DNA from: Platanthera guangdongensis
Taxonomy: Eukaryota; Streptophyta; Magnoliopsida; Asparagales; Orchidaceae
Assembly: GCA_039583875.1 (NCBI GenBank)
Contig: CM077155.1
Span: 7,366,043 to 7,430,042, forward strand
Length of the DNA: 64,000 nt
Direction: 5' to 3'
The notes under the pieces were generated by a model. The model made no database searches. It had not been told where the DNA came from and saw nothing but the letters and a program-made list of their open reading frames with translations. Numbering within the stretch: position 1 is the first letter of the stretch; every line of letters starts with the position of its first letter. Both the position numbers and the translations under genes were made by a program. Shown here piece after piece: positions 44,857 through 55,742 of the stretch.

Positions 44857-46058
44857 CTGTCGGCCGCCCTCCTCCTTGGTCGCCGCCCTGCGGCCAAGGA
44901 GCGGTTGCCGACCTCCCTCCTCCTTGGTCGCCGCCCTGCGACCAAGGAGCGGTCGTCGACCGCCCTCCTCCTTGGACGTCGCCCTACATCCAAGGAGCGG
45001 CCAAGGAGCGGTCGTCGGCCGCCCTTCTCCTAGGTCGCCGCCTTGCGGCCAAGGAGTGGTTGTCGGCCACCCTCCTCCTTGGTCGCCGCCTTGCGGCCAA
45101 GGCTCAGCCGCCGACAGCCCTTCTCCTTGGCCACCGCCTTGCAGCTAAGTAGCGGTCGCCGACCGCCCTCCTCCTTGGTCGTCGGCGGCATTCCTCCCCT
45201 CACCGACGAACTTGGCGATGAGTTCGGCGACCGCCCGTGGAGGTGGCCCCCCCCCCCATCCGATCGGTGGGGGGTGGGGCATTCTCGGTCGTCCTATTCA
45301 CGCATAACCACCCACTAATCGTCAGGTTAGTGGGGAGCAATTTAATTAATATTTTATTATTAATTAAATGGTCTCCCGATAGTTGGATGCGCGCATTTAA
45401 ATATATACTAAAATCATTTATGCAGATAGTTATGGTGTGTGGATAACCGCGTAACCACCGTAATCACCTCATGAAGCCTATAAAAGGAGTCTCAGGGCTC
45501 CTCATTTCCTAACCTTTTCCTCTGAGTCTTCTTCTTTCTCATGTGGAAGTTCTGTCGAATTCCTCATACGAACAGCACCCGAACCGCACCTGAGTCGCAC
45601 CCAAGCTACCAGTGGGCCGAGCCAAAGCCACCAGGACTCAGCAAATCGTTCAAGTCTCAAGCAGCCTCCGCAAGTACTCCAAGTGCTCTCTTCCGCATCC
45701 AAATTCCGCAAACTGCTAACAACAGACCAGCAGCGCAAACGCAAGTTGTAACTATTCCCGCACGACGGCATGTCGTCCGCCGCGCGCAAAGTACTCTCTC
45801 ACCCCCGAAGTTGTAACGAGAGGTGGTCTGTCACCCTCGACTTCACCAACAAGCAGTAACAACCCAGTAATAATGAACTCTGACCGGCATAGATCCGGTC
45901 ACGTGGTTTTTTTACCAAGTTGAGGGGTTTTTTCCACGTTAAAACTGCTCGCGTACAATCAACTTACTCATTTGGATGTGTGCGCGCTTGACCGTTCCGA
46001 GAGCTAAGACGGTCCAGGTTTTACCAGCCCGACCGGAACGTCGAGTTAGTCCGCAACA
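44857..46058 (+). repeat. X 3' LTR, second part, with GGCCAAGGAGCGG repeats
   Basis: From 44857 to 45180 about seven imperfect 40-60 bp units (CGGCCGCCCTCCTCCTTGG, TCGCCGCCCTGCGGCCAAGG) stand in tandem. Then come a C-run (45247-45257), a TATA box (45478-45485) and a CAACA end at 46058. It parallels 56914-58131. Confidence 0.75.
45478..45485 (+). promoter_or_regulatory. Putative TATA box in X LTR
   Basis: CTATAAAAGG followed by AGTCTCAGGGCTCC; also in the second copy at 57553-57560. Confidence 0.6.
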
Positions 46059-46562
46059 ATATACATATTAAAATGTCCGTAAAAATACACACATTAATAT
46101 TCGGTTAATTATTTCTATAAAAAAATAAAAAAAATTAGCAAAAAATTCATTTTTTTTTAAATCCAGCACCTCCGATGCTCCCTATATAGAATTATTTTCC
46201 CAAATTTTAGGGACAAATTAAGCAGTCAAAATGTTAAGAAAATAAGGAATCCTACCTATCCAATCTTCTAACAATCCAACCTAAACTGTCTCGTGCACGG
46301 ATGCTGTTCTCCTCCATTCCTTTTCCCTCTTCACGCGTTTGGCTTCAGCACTTCTGTTTCTCTTGCTTCTTCCCATTCTTAATTCTCCCCCTCTTTTTCC
46401 CCCCTTAAATTGTTCCATTGCAGAATGTGAAGAACTTCTGCGATTCTTCAATAATCCATTAATTAAGGTGCGTTTATTTGTTCTCTTCCATTGCAGAATG
46501 CTTGTTCTTCAACTCGATCCAATGATCCTGAAGCTTTAGGGCACAGGATATGGTCTGCCCTG
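46059..46562. other. Flank of element X, no gene recognised
   Basis: AT-rich, then a pyrimidine-rich stretch with TTCCATTGCAGAATG occurring twice (46412 and 46487). Also present after the X LTR at 58132-58637. I do not recognise a gene. Confidence 0.5.
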
Positions 46563-46565
46563 TTA

Positions 46566-46977
46566 GGCTTCGTTTGATTCGGCGGTGACGGGAGCAAGGG
46601 GCAGATGAAATCGGAGAGTTGGAACCGGAGGTCGTTTGTTTTCCCGCCGTGGCGGTAGCAGACGGAGAAAACGTCGTCGGAGGCCGTTTGTTTTCCCGCC
46701 ATCCGGCGGCGTTTGCTCCAAACGCCCGGCGAAAACGGTTTACCAAACGAAGTCTTAGGCTATATTTGGTTTGGCGGTGGCGGGTGCATCCGGTGGGTCG
46801 AAGCGCTACTTTGGAACCGGAGGGCGAGGGGTGGGGTCGAAACGGGGCGGATCAGGTCCGTTTTCTCCTTGTTGCGGGTGCAAACGGAGCAAACGCCGCC
46901 GACGGCCGTTTGTTTACCAGCCGTCCCGCAGCATTTGCTCCAAACGGAGGCGGCGAAACGCCGAACCAAACGAAGCC
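46566..46977. mobile_element. Paired PIF/Harbinger-like MITEs, copy A
   Basis: Two head-to-tail units, 46566-46754 and 46758-46977. Each starts GGCT(TCG/ATA)TTTG and ends CAAACGAAG(T/C)C, i.e. inverted ends. They are separated by TTA (46755-46757), with TTA at the left (46563-46565) and TAA at the right (46978-46980). 3-bp TTA duplications fit PIF/Harbinger-type (Tourist-like) elements. Both are GC-rich and share internal GTTTGTTTTCCCGCC and TTTGCTCCAAACG segments. Confidence 0.75.
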
Positions 46978-47060
46978 TAAACTTCTTCCAATCTCTAAAA
47001 GTTTAGGTCTTCAGACTTTCTCCAGAATCCTGATCAGGAACTGTTTCTTTCTTGCCTTAT

Positions 47061-47421
47061 GATCTGTTTGGCACGGTGTGGCGGTCATGAACATGAGCGT
47101 TAAACTTGTTTTTGTGCTGGAAACATCCCGTGTCACCGTCAAGTTTGGAACGACCTCCATGTTAGCCCAGTAGGGATATTTATATGCGTAACCTTAAATT
47201 TCCGACGACGGGTTATCGGATGGTTAACGGATCCAAATCAAACCCGTTAAGAACTTGTTATATTTATATTAATATACCTCAACAAAACTGTCATTCGTTA
47301 ACGCTCACCTAAAAACTTCATCCACTTTTATGTTTAAACTGATGAACTTTGTTAGGTTATCCTTAACGAATGACGATTTAATCTTTGTGTTTGCGACCGC
47401 AACACCGTGTCAAAGGCGGCC
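47061..47421. mobile_element. Second MITE-like element with ~25-bp imperfect inverted ends
   Basis: Left end GATCTGTTTGGCACGGTG and right end, inverted, GAGGCCGCCTTTGACACGGTG match with a few differences. The interior has inverted ATTCGTTAACG / TTAACGAATG. The first half recurs at 49507-49711. Family not assigned. Confidence 0.5.
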
Positions 47422-48162
47422 TCAATTTGCCAAATAAGCTTTTCAATTGACTTTTAGCAAAAATATTGGTTAATGAACATACATTTTGGATACAGGGAAG
47501 ACCAAGGTAGAGTTATGAGGGGTCCATTTATGTTGGAAGCAAACAATAGGTCCAATTAGAGAGAATTTTAGGTACAGTGCTCGCACGATGTTTTCATGCG
47601 AAACCTTTTTTTCTTATAAAATTACAGTTGTAACATAATTATGACTGTAATTTAGACCTATTTTTTGATACAAAAATACCGTCGTAAAAAAGCTAAATAA
47701 AACACACATTTGTTACGACTATATTTTTTTACATTTTTATCATAAAATAGCAAAAACATTTTCATATACATATGAATACTAAAAATAAAAAATAGCAAAA
47801 TATTTTTTTTTTTTTGCAACTTGTACAAACAAACTTGATGTTGCATTGAAGTGATGAAAACAACTGCTTATTAAATACATCAGCACATACAAAGTATTAA
47901 AACTCAACACCACATAACTTCAACTTGTTACAACGCACATAACATGACGACCCATACAACGTTGCGCAATACATGCTTCTCTAAAGGTCGTACACTAGAG
48001 CTCTCCTGAACCAAGCCGCAAAAAGAACCTTGTAGCCTTGGGTTCGCGCAGGTCAAACCGCCCAAACAGTTAGCCCACGTAACCTGTGTTCACACACGGT
48101 AAAGCTCCTGTTCGCACTGTTGGTTTTTTGGCTCCTACCCGTTCAAGTAAACGGGTCACACA
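47422..48162. other. AT-rich DNA, no gene
   Basis: No convincing ORF, repeat or RNA gene; part of it may belong to the following LTR if that LTR starts earlier. Confidence 0.5.
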
Positions 48163-48935
48163 TGTTACAAAACAAAACCGCAGCAGTAGGAGTAATAACC
48201 GCCTGCATTTATCTGGTAGGGCAGCCCACCTGTAGCAATTTTATTTGGGAAATGCATTGATTGGTGAGGCTGTTTTCATGGGGGCAGTTAGGAAGGCCAG
48301 CGGTCTTCTTAATAGCCTTGAAATGGCCGGTCATGACAGCTCTTGGAGCTTTATGGAGGGAGGCCTTTTTTTCTTCCCTCATTTAATGGCTGCCAGTGTG
48401 GCTTTTTTTTATATAAAAAGGAGGTAGTGTGAAGTCAGCAACACAATCACGGCCTGAAGCTTTTCGCAAAAGTGCAGTCCGCCTGAATGCTTTTGGAGCT
48501 GCCCGTGAGAAATCCAAGGAAGAAAAACAGCCCCCGCTCTCTCTCTCTCTCTCTCTTGTTCGTGCTTGGTGGTTTTTCTTGCCGGCGTTGCACTGGACTT
48601 TCTAGGGAGTGGAGAGGCGCGGCGTCGACGGCGTGCGTGTGTGCAGTTAGGCTCGACAGAGTTTTTCTCTCCGGTGGTGGCGTCGTTCTCCGGTGGTGGC
48701 GGTGGTTGCGGTTGAACGTCGGACCTCGACGTTGAAGGTTCGGTGAATCTGGTGCGTCCGCTGTGTTAGCGGATTGCAGTCAAGATTGTCCTCTCTCCCG
48801 CGGACCGAGCGTGTCCGGCTTCTCCGCGGCGTTTCTGTATCGGACGTTGATCATTATTTTGATATTCTTGTTATAAAATATTGACGTTTTTGTATTTTGA
48901 CTGTCCCGAGGAATTTTAGAACTCATTTCCTAACA
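48163..48935 (+). repeat. Copia 5' LTR, start uncertain
   Basis: The right end TTTCCTAACA is fixed by the adjoining primer-binding site. A start at TGTTACAAAAC (48163) gives TGTTA/TAACA ends but is only a proposal. TATATAAAAAGG at about 48408-48419 is a TATA candidate; a CT microsatellite lies at 48537-48557. Confidence 0.6.
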
Positions 48936-48937
48936 AG

Positions 48938-48949
48938 TGGTATCAGAGG
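48938..48949 (+). other. Primer-binding site of truncated copia
   Basis: TGGTATCAGAGG two bases after the LTR end. No gag or pol follows; the sequence changes within a few bases to a copy of 46500-47276. Confidence 0.85.
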
Positions 48950-48952
48950 CAA

Positions 48953-49711
48953 CTTCATCCACTCGACCAATGATTCCGAAGTTTTAGGGCACAGGATATG
49001 GTCTGCCCTGTTAGGCTTCGTTTGATTCGGCGGTGGCGTGAGCAAGCGGCGGGTGAAATCGGAAAATTCGAACCGGAGGTCGTTTGTTTTCCGCCGTGGC
49101 GGTAGCAGACGAGAAAACATCGTCGGAGGCCGTTTGTTTTCCCGCCATCCGACGGCGTTTGCTCCAAACGCCCGGCGAAAACGGCTTACCAAACGACGCC
49201 TTAGGCTATATTTGGTTTGGCGGTGGCGGGTGCATCCGGTGGGTCGAAGCGCTACTTTGGAACCGAAGGGGAGGGGTGGGGGTCGAAACGAGCGGATCAG
49301 GTATGTTTTCTCCTTGTTGTGGGTGCAAACGGAGCAAACGCCGTCGGCGGCCGTTTGTTTACCAGCCGTCCGGCAGCATTTGCTCCAAACAGAGGCGGCG
49401 AAACGCCGAACCAACGAAGCCTTAATCTTCTTCCAATCTCTAAAAGTTTAGGTATGGAGATTTTCTCCAGAATCCTGATCAGGAACTGTTTGTTTCTTGC
49501 CTTATGATCTGTTTGGCATGGTGATGACGGTCATGAACATGAGCGTTAAACTTGTTATTGTGCTGTAAACATCCTGTGTCAGCGTCTAGTTTGGAACGAC
49601 CTCCACGTTGGCCCCAGCAGGGATATTTATAGGCGTAACCTTAAATTTCCGACGACGGGTTATCGGATGGTTAACAGATCCAAATCAAACCCGTTAAGAA
49701 CTTGTTATATT
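48953..49711. repeat. Third copy of the MITE-bearing flank
   Basis: Matches about 46500-47276: the GGGCACAGGATATGGTCTGC segment, paired MITEs at 49014-49200 and 49204-49421 (TTA at 49011, 49201 and 49422) and the first half of the second MITE. Cut at the right by the Tekay-related LTR. Confidence 0.85.
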
Positions 49712-51065
49712 TATAACACCCCCATCTGTCGCATGGCATATAACAGAAGGTCCAGCTGGAACCCAATGTCATATACCACAGACAGTCGGAAGGATTACCA
49801 AATGAATAATCAAACCATCCAATTAAGACTACTCGTCCTACACAGAGCATTCTAGCGAAGTTTTTAAAGATGAAAGAACTCAAACTTAAATCCATAAAAT
49901 ATGAATGTCCACAGTTACAACTACAGAAATGAAACCCCAAATACACTGAAACGGGTACATGGCCTTACAAATGTTCACTTAATATAATAACATGTCTTTT
50001 TTTTTTACATACATCGGCTCGCAGGCCGACCACACATGATAAATGTAAAAACAACTATTCTACGGCCTTCTAGGGCCAGCACAGCAACATGGGCTCCAGC
50101 CCGCTATTTGGCGCTCGGCTCCACAGCACCTGCAAACACATACCACCGCACGGTGGCAAACAAGGCAACAGTCAGCTAAAAGCCGACCAAATTATAACGA
50201 CCCCGCCCCTTACTCGGGACAGCGGTGCTCTTTCCCTGCATAGCATTAGTACAATAAAATAATATAGCGCAATTATATTTCGCCACAGGTGTAGGCTCGC
50301 ACGGCCAAACACCCCGTGCACTCAGGGCACATTCATGGTGAACCCTGACCAATCAGTGCATTCACCACCACCCCCAGGATGGCAACAACATGTGAGCATT
50401 TAGCCTATCTGACCACCGTCTAAGCCTTCGACTATGCCTACGGCCAGTTCCCGTCTTCGGATTTCTCGCACCGTACCACATAGCCTAGGTCCAATTCCAC
50501 TTGCCCGTTGCTCACGCTGCATATACAATTTAAGTCCTACGCGCGGGCCAAGCTTCTCTCGGATCCCAAATTTTCCAAAACAATCTCATAACCCAGTTAT
50601 GATCAAGGCCGGTTCTCAGACCGCCAAGTTAGCAGAACACGTTTCCGCTCAGTTTTCCGGGTGTGCCTTGATGCTAACCTCCAAGGATCCCTGCTGCAAT
50701 CTACCGCGTAGAAACCCGAAAAACCCAAAGCACAGAGTATTCTCCGGCAAAACATAACAAATGCAACATCACCGATCCAGACAAAACACGTCCGGGTAGG
50801 CTTCACATACAATGTCTATGCTCGTACTTACGATTCCGGGCTCTATATGCAACACAAGGGGGACTATTCACATCAACCCCAAGGAACACCACGCACTCAC
50901 CGCACACTCGCGGGAGCGGGGTTCCCTATGCAAAAGAAAGAGCTTCAAACGCTCAAGTTGAGAATCGTTACCCTTGTAGTCCGTTTTGGCGCCATGGAAA
51001 AACTACGCGGACAGAACTCTTCGCAACGACCTTCCCTCCACGGATCCGCTCTCAGACTTTGAAAC
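49712..51065 (-). repeat. Tekay-related LTR fragment
   Basis: Starts TATAACACCCCCATC at a site inside the second MITE (compare 47275) and follows the Tekay LTR order: GGTCCAGCTGG, AGCATTCTAGCG, CGCAGGCCGACC, GACCCCGCCCCTTACTCGG, CGTTACCCTTG. It stops near 51065 before the dyad-rich U3, so it is truncated rather than a clean solo LTR. Confidence 0.8.
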
Positions 51066-51121
51066 GGTGCACAGAACTCTTCGCAAAATTTAATGACATA
51101 TCACATGTGGCAATTGAAACG
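51066..51121. other. Junction of Tekay-related LTR fragment and duplication copy B
   Basis: Short unplaced sequence with a repeated ACAGAACTCTTCGCAA; breakpoint filler. Confidence 0.4.
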
Positions 51122-52458
51122 GTGCTCCTTGTTGCCGCTCAGAAATTATCTTTGCTAGCTGGCCCACTTGGTTTTCCAAGTTTTTGATGGACCCGACAAT
51201 ATTTCTGATATTCGTTTCATTTGTAGCAATGTATTTGGCAAAGACCTCTTCAGGTGAAGGGGGCTTTGCCGGTTGCGGTTGGAAGCTGGGTGGATTTAAA
51301 TTTAAGGGGGGGAGCTAGATTGAATGTTGGGTTATGATTATGAGGAGGGTTATGAGGGTGTTGAGCGTTTCCTTGGTTACTCCATGAGAAATTCTGATGA
51401 CTCATATAACCCGCATTGTAAGTGTTATTGTACGGTGTGTTGTTCGGGTTATAGGAGGGCCGAGGTGCGTTTTCCATGAAGTCAACCTGCTCTTCTATTA
51501 TAGCGAAATTATTATAATTATTAATCCAATGAGGAGTGGCGGAGTAAGCAGTCATCTTCACCACTTGCTTTGTTAAGCGCTCAACTTGGAGGGCAAGATT
51601 CGAGGTAGCGTCAATTTCAAAGACTCCCGCCGGTTTGTTAGCCCGCACGCGGGGCCCATTCCATTGATATGAATTCATAGCCATTTCCTCAAAAAGCTCA
51701 TGAGCGGCCTCGGGGTTTTGTTATTTAGCGTTCCCACAGCAGCCACGTCGATCATTTGTCTTGTTAAGGAATTTAAGCCGTTATAAAATATTTGCATTTG
51801 TTGCCAATTTGGAAGTGCGTGGTGTGGGCACCTTCACAATAGCTCCTTGAAGCGCTCCCACGTATCGTAGAGAGTCTCTGAGTCTATTTTCATGAAGGAT
51901 GCAATATTTGGGCGCAATTTGGCGGTCTTCGCAGGCGGGAAGTACTTGGTAAGAAATTTCCCCACCATCTCGGGTCACGTAGTGATGGATCCTCTAGGAA
52001 GAGAGCTCAACCACTACTTGGCCTTTGACCACAAAGAGAAGGGAAGAGACGTAATCGAATGGCGTCATCTGAGACTCCATTGATTTTAAAAGTACCATAT
52101 ATTTCGAGAAAATTCACGATGTGGTATTTGGATCCTCGTCCAGGAGACCATCGAGGGTCACCGACTGCTGCACCATTTGGATGATGCTGGACTTGATCTC
52201 AAAGTTATTGTTCGCCACTGTGGGGCGGACAATACTTGATTGTGTGCCCTCCAGGTTCGGTTGCGCATAATAGGACATAGTCCTTTGCTGGGCCTCATTT
52301 GGGTTGGGCGGATTAAGATCCATTGTTTCTGTGGCAGTGTCCCCAATCGACTCTTCGATGCCTAAATGTGATTTCTGATCACGAGAACGGAGGCGACGCA
52401 AAGCGGTGCGCTCTATCTCAGGGTCAAAATGAATAATCGAAGAGCTTTCTCGGGTCAT
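51122..52458 (-). pseudogene. Athila B gag fragment
   Basis: Pieces 52458-52114, 51978-51781 and 51684-51250 match the Athila A gag blocks (MTRESSSIIHFDPEIE, YCILHENR-type shifted frame, Asn/Tyr-rich stretch). It has the same start Met and similar frame breaks, plus its own. Protease, RT and the 3' part are absent, cut at the duplication breakpoint. Confidence 0.88.
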
Positions 52459-53533
52459 AAACTTAAAAAGAAAGAGAAGTGGGAGAGAGATAAAGAGAAA
52501 AACTAATAAGAGAGCGAGAAAAAAAAGGAAAACGATAAAATTAATAGTTATCTTCTTTTCAAAATATCAAAACTAAGTTCCCCGACAACAGCGTCAAAAG
52601 CTTGATATAAAAATTACGTGTGGAGAAGGGGTTATGCGTGGAGAAGAAAAAGTTAAGGAAAGAGAAGGTGAAAGTGTGGTTGTGAGATGTTCTCTGATTC
52701 TATATTTGATGAAAGCGAGTGTACCTTATCGCATATAGTATAAGATATTAGGTTCAATATCAATGTCGTATTACCCGGGGCGATTTGATTACTTCTAATT
52801 CAAGGAGTTACTATTATCTTATCAAATAAAAATTGTTTTGTGCTTGATTACTAAATTAGAGAAGTGAGGAAGTTTCCTTGCAAATAAGAGAAAGGTTAAA
52901 CGATGATTAAGCGGTAGTACTCGATCTTGAATTTCTTCGGCATAAATTAATCAAGAATGCAATAACAAGCTTTAACTTAATAAAATAAAGAAACCTTGAC
53001 CGTGGGGGTTCCCGAAGCTTGAACACGCTCCTCTCGGAGAAGTGCCCAACTGAGGTTAGGGAGATCCGACTGAACTCTCGTCCCGTATCCGAATACCTAA
53101 CGCTTGCTTTCAGTAGTGAACCTCACTATTGGATTTGACTCCAATTTGGAGATTTACGTTATTCTCTCTCGAGAGGTGAGTGCAACTCTCTTTACACTTG
53201 AGAGCTCACTTCAAACTATTGGCTTCTCGGCTAGCCAAGAATGAAAGCATAAATGAAGACTATATATCAATAATAGAGTTTCATTCAAAATTAATCAAGA
53301 GTAAATCAAAGATCTAAATTCTAAAAAGAGAAAGAGAGCTAGAGCATCATAACTGATCGACTCATCCTTGGATCATCAAGATCGAGTACTATGAGAAATT
53401 AGTTACTCATTATGGAGGGGGAGAAACAAAATAGTGGTAGGAATCCATTAGAGAAATTAAGCAAAAGAAAAGGAAAGTAGTTGAGAAAGAGAAGCAGAGG
53501 AGAGATAAAACTAGTTCAAAACTTTAACTATGG

Positions 53534-53538
53534 AAAAG
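53534..53538. repeat. Target duplication AAAAG, left
   Basis: Pairs with 55738-55742; the empty site is at about 43694 in copy A (GGAAAAGTACATAAAAG). Confidence 0.93.
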
Positions 53539-55737
53539 TGTAACGCCCCAAAACTCAAAATAGCGAAGGGGGACGTTTTGGGCCAGTTTGGGTTCTGGCA
53601 GAAGGCACACGGCCTGGGACACGGGCGTGTCCCAGGGCGTGTCGACCCGTGTCGACACTTAGCCGTGAAGTCGTCGAGTTATACTCGACGATTCGTCGAG
53701 AATGGGCACACGGCCTGCGACACGGGCGCGTCGCAGGGCGTTTCGACCCGTGTCGACGATCGTCCCGCAGAGTCGTCGAGATTCACTCGACGATCGTCGA
53801 GACAAGGCACACGGCCTAGGACACGGGCGTGTCCAAGGCCGTGTCATCAAGTCGTCGATCTTCACTCGACGAAATGTCCCGTGTACACGGCTTGGGGCCC
53901 AGGCGTGTCAAGGTGACACGGGCAAGGACACGGGCGTGTCCTAGAACCCGTGCAGTGCTCAGGTTGAAAATGGGGGAAAATCATGGGGTACACGGCCGAC
54001 CTCACGGCCGTGTCAGCTGGAACATGGGCGTGTCAGCCCGAACACGGGCGTGTTCGATACCCGTGTGAGGTTCCAGGAGATTCGATTTTGACGGCGAATG
54101 CGGCACACGGCCCTGGACACGGGCGTGTGTCAGGCCGTGTTCGGTCCAGATTGGGCATTTCAGCCATGAATCAAAGCCGTTCGTTTCCTTAGGTTGAGAT
54201 CCAACGGCTGAGGGTTGTTCCTGAGAGGATATACCCGTGAGTTGACTTGGAAAACCTCACTTTTCTTCACTTGTTCTCTTTCTAAATCCTTGGAGAGAGG
54301 AGAGCTAAGGCAAGAAGAAGAAGAGCTAGATCCGTCATTGGAGGAGCTTCGGAGCTCCGAATTGCAAGCCGACTCCGGATCCACGGAGGCAACGCAAGTG
54401 CGGTGATTTCCATCCGATTACTTTTCAATGGCGCCAAAGAGGAACTCAAGGGTAACGATCCTCATCTTGAGCATGAATAGCTCTCTTTCTTAGCATAAGA
54501 AGCCCGCTCTGCGAGTTTGCGAAGAGTTGGAGGCGTTCCTTCGGGTAGATATGTAAAGTCCCCGTTGTTTAGAGTCCGTATGCGAGAACGGACATAGGCA
54601 TGATGTGTGAAGCCTACCCGGACATGTTAGTCTGGATCGGTGATGTTGCATTGCATAAGGCCGGAGAAGACTCTGTGTTATTGGTTGTTTCGGGTTTTCT
54701 ACGCGGTAGATTGTAGAAGGGAGCCTTGGGGACTAACCCAAAGGTGCACCCGGAAAACTGGGCGGATACGAGATCTTGCCAACTTGGTGGCCTGAGAGCC
54801 AACTCGAACATAACTGAGTTATGTGACTTGCGGTAGAATGGGACTCGGTGAAAGTTTGACCCGCGCAAATGGCTTAAATTGTCGTTGCGAAGTGAGCACG
54901 GGTTAGATGGAACCGTACCCGCTTTATGTCGTTCGGTTAGAGAGACCTAAGGTTACGTGGCACTCGCCGTTGGCATAGATGTGAGTCTTCGGCGGTCAAT
55001 GGCTTAAATTGACGTGACCCATGCCAAGAAGACAAATTGCTCATAGGTTTGGTCGTCTTAGTAGCGGTGGTGAGTCCGGAATGTTAATGGCTTTAATTGA
55101 CGTGACATCGACCGGTTCACCGAGAATGTGCCCTGAGTGCACGGGGCGTGTGGCCGTACGAGCCAACGTCTATGATGATATGACTATGGTTTTAAATTAC
55201 TCGCTTATGCTAATGAAATGCAGGGAAGGAGCATCGCCGCCCCGAGTTGGGGGCGGGATCGTTATAATTTGGTCAGCATTGCTGACCGTTGCCTTGTTTT
55301 GCCACCGTGCGGTGGTTTATTGGCTTGCAGGTGCAGCTGGACCAAGCGGTCAATAGCGGGCTAAAGCCCTTTTTGCGAAGCTGGCCCTCGAAGGCCCAAG
55401 TAGAAGTGTTTACTGCTTTATTCATGTATAACCGGTCTGCGTGTCGTGGTTTGTAAAATATGTAATTTTCAAGTGAAACACTTTGTAAGGCCTTAAGGCC
55501 GGTTTTGGGTATTTTTGTATAACATTCTTTTTGGTATTAGTGGACATTCATGCTCCTATGCTGGGTTCTTGTTTACAACTCTTATAAACTGCTTCCGCTA
55601 GAATGCTCTGTGTAGGACGTTGAGATTGGTTGGATGGTTTCCATACGTAACCACCCGGTCTGTCTGTGGTATATGGCGTCGTCGGGCCCCGGCCGGACCT
55701 ACTGCTATATACTATGCGACGGATAGGGGGGTTTACA
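53539..55737 (+). mobile_element. Solo LTR of a Tekay-related family (2.2 kb)
   Basis: TGTAACGCCCC to GGTTTACA, flanked by AAAAG on both sides, with no internal region. Its ends and internal blocks (ACACGGGCGTGT dyads, CGTTATAATTTGGTCAGC, CCACCGTGCGGTGG) are the reverse of those in the Tekay LTRs, so it lies in the plus orientation. Solo LTRs arise by recombination between the two LTRs of one insertion. Confidence 0.93.
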
Positions 55738-55742
55738 AAAAG
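55738..55742. repeat. Target duplication AAAAG, right
   Basis: Identical to 53534-53538, continuing into TACATAAAAGAG of the Athila LTR. Confidence 0.93.

Larger units (their letters stand above)
28296..46058 (+). mobile_element. Element X: degenerate Tat-type gypsy element, interrupted by Athila
   Basis: Plus-strand element without visible RT or integrase. It has gag/protease remnants (28751-29680), a tandem-repeat block (29873-30640), an antisense gene (30841-32335), a CpG-rich stretch, a PPT and a 3' LTR (33037-33334 and 44857-46058). The order protease remnant, tandem repeats, antisense ORF, LTR is what Tat lineage elements (Grande/Retand type) show between pol and 3' LTR. The 5' LTR is not in the window, since copia-3 adjoins at 28295. 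Lineage is inferred from the protease and antisense gene. Confidence 0.7.
41275..47060. repeat. Segmental duplication, copy A
   Basis: Matches 51122-59137 once the solo LTR in copy B is removed. The copied span includes the end of Athila gag, the Athila 5' LTR, the right part of the X LTR, the X/flank junction at 46058 and the paired MITEs. Identical junctions in both copies show that one already-nested block was copied. Confidence 0.85.

Noticed and set aside
44802..45318. Arg/Pro-rich frames on both strands in the X LTR (also 56859-57393)
   Set aside because: They follow from GC-rich tandem repeats; both strands are equally open.
46424..46560. Two in-phase exon-like pieces (ending AATTAAG and starting AATGCTTG) as a captured host gene
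   Set aside because: The intron between them would be 29 bases, too short for plant splicing, and TTCCATTGCAGAATG is simply repeated at both acceptors; no protein family recognised.
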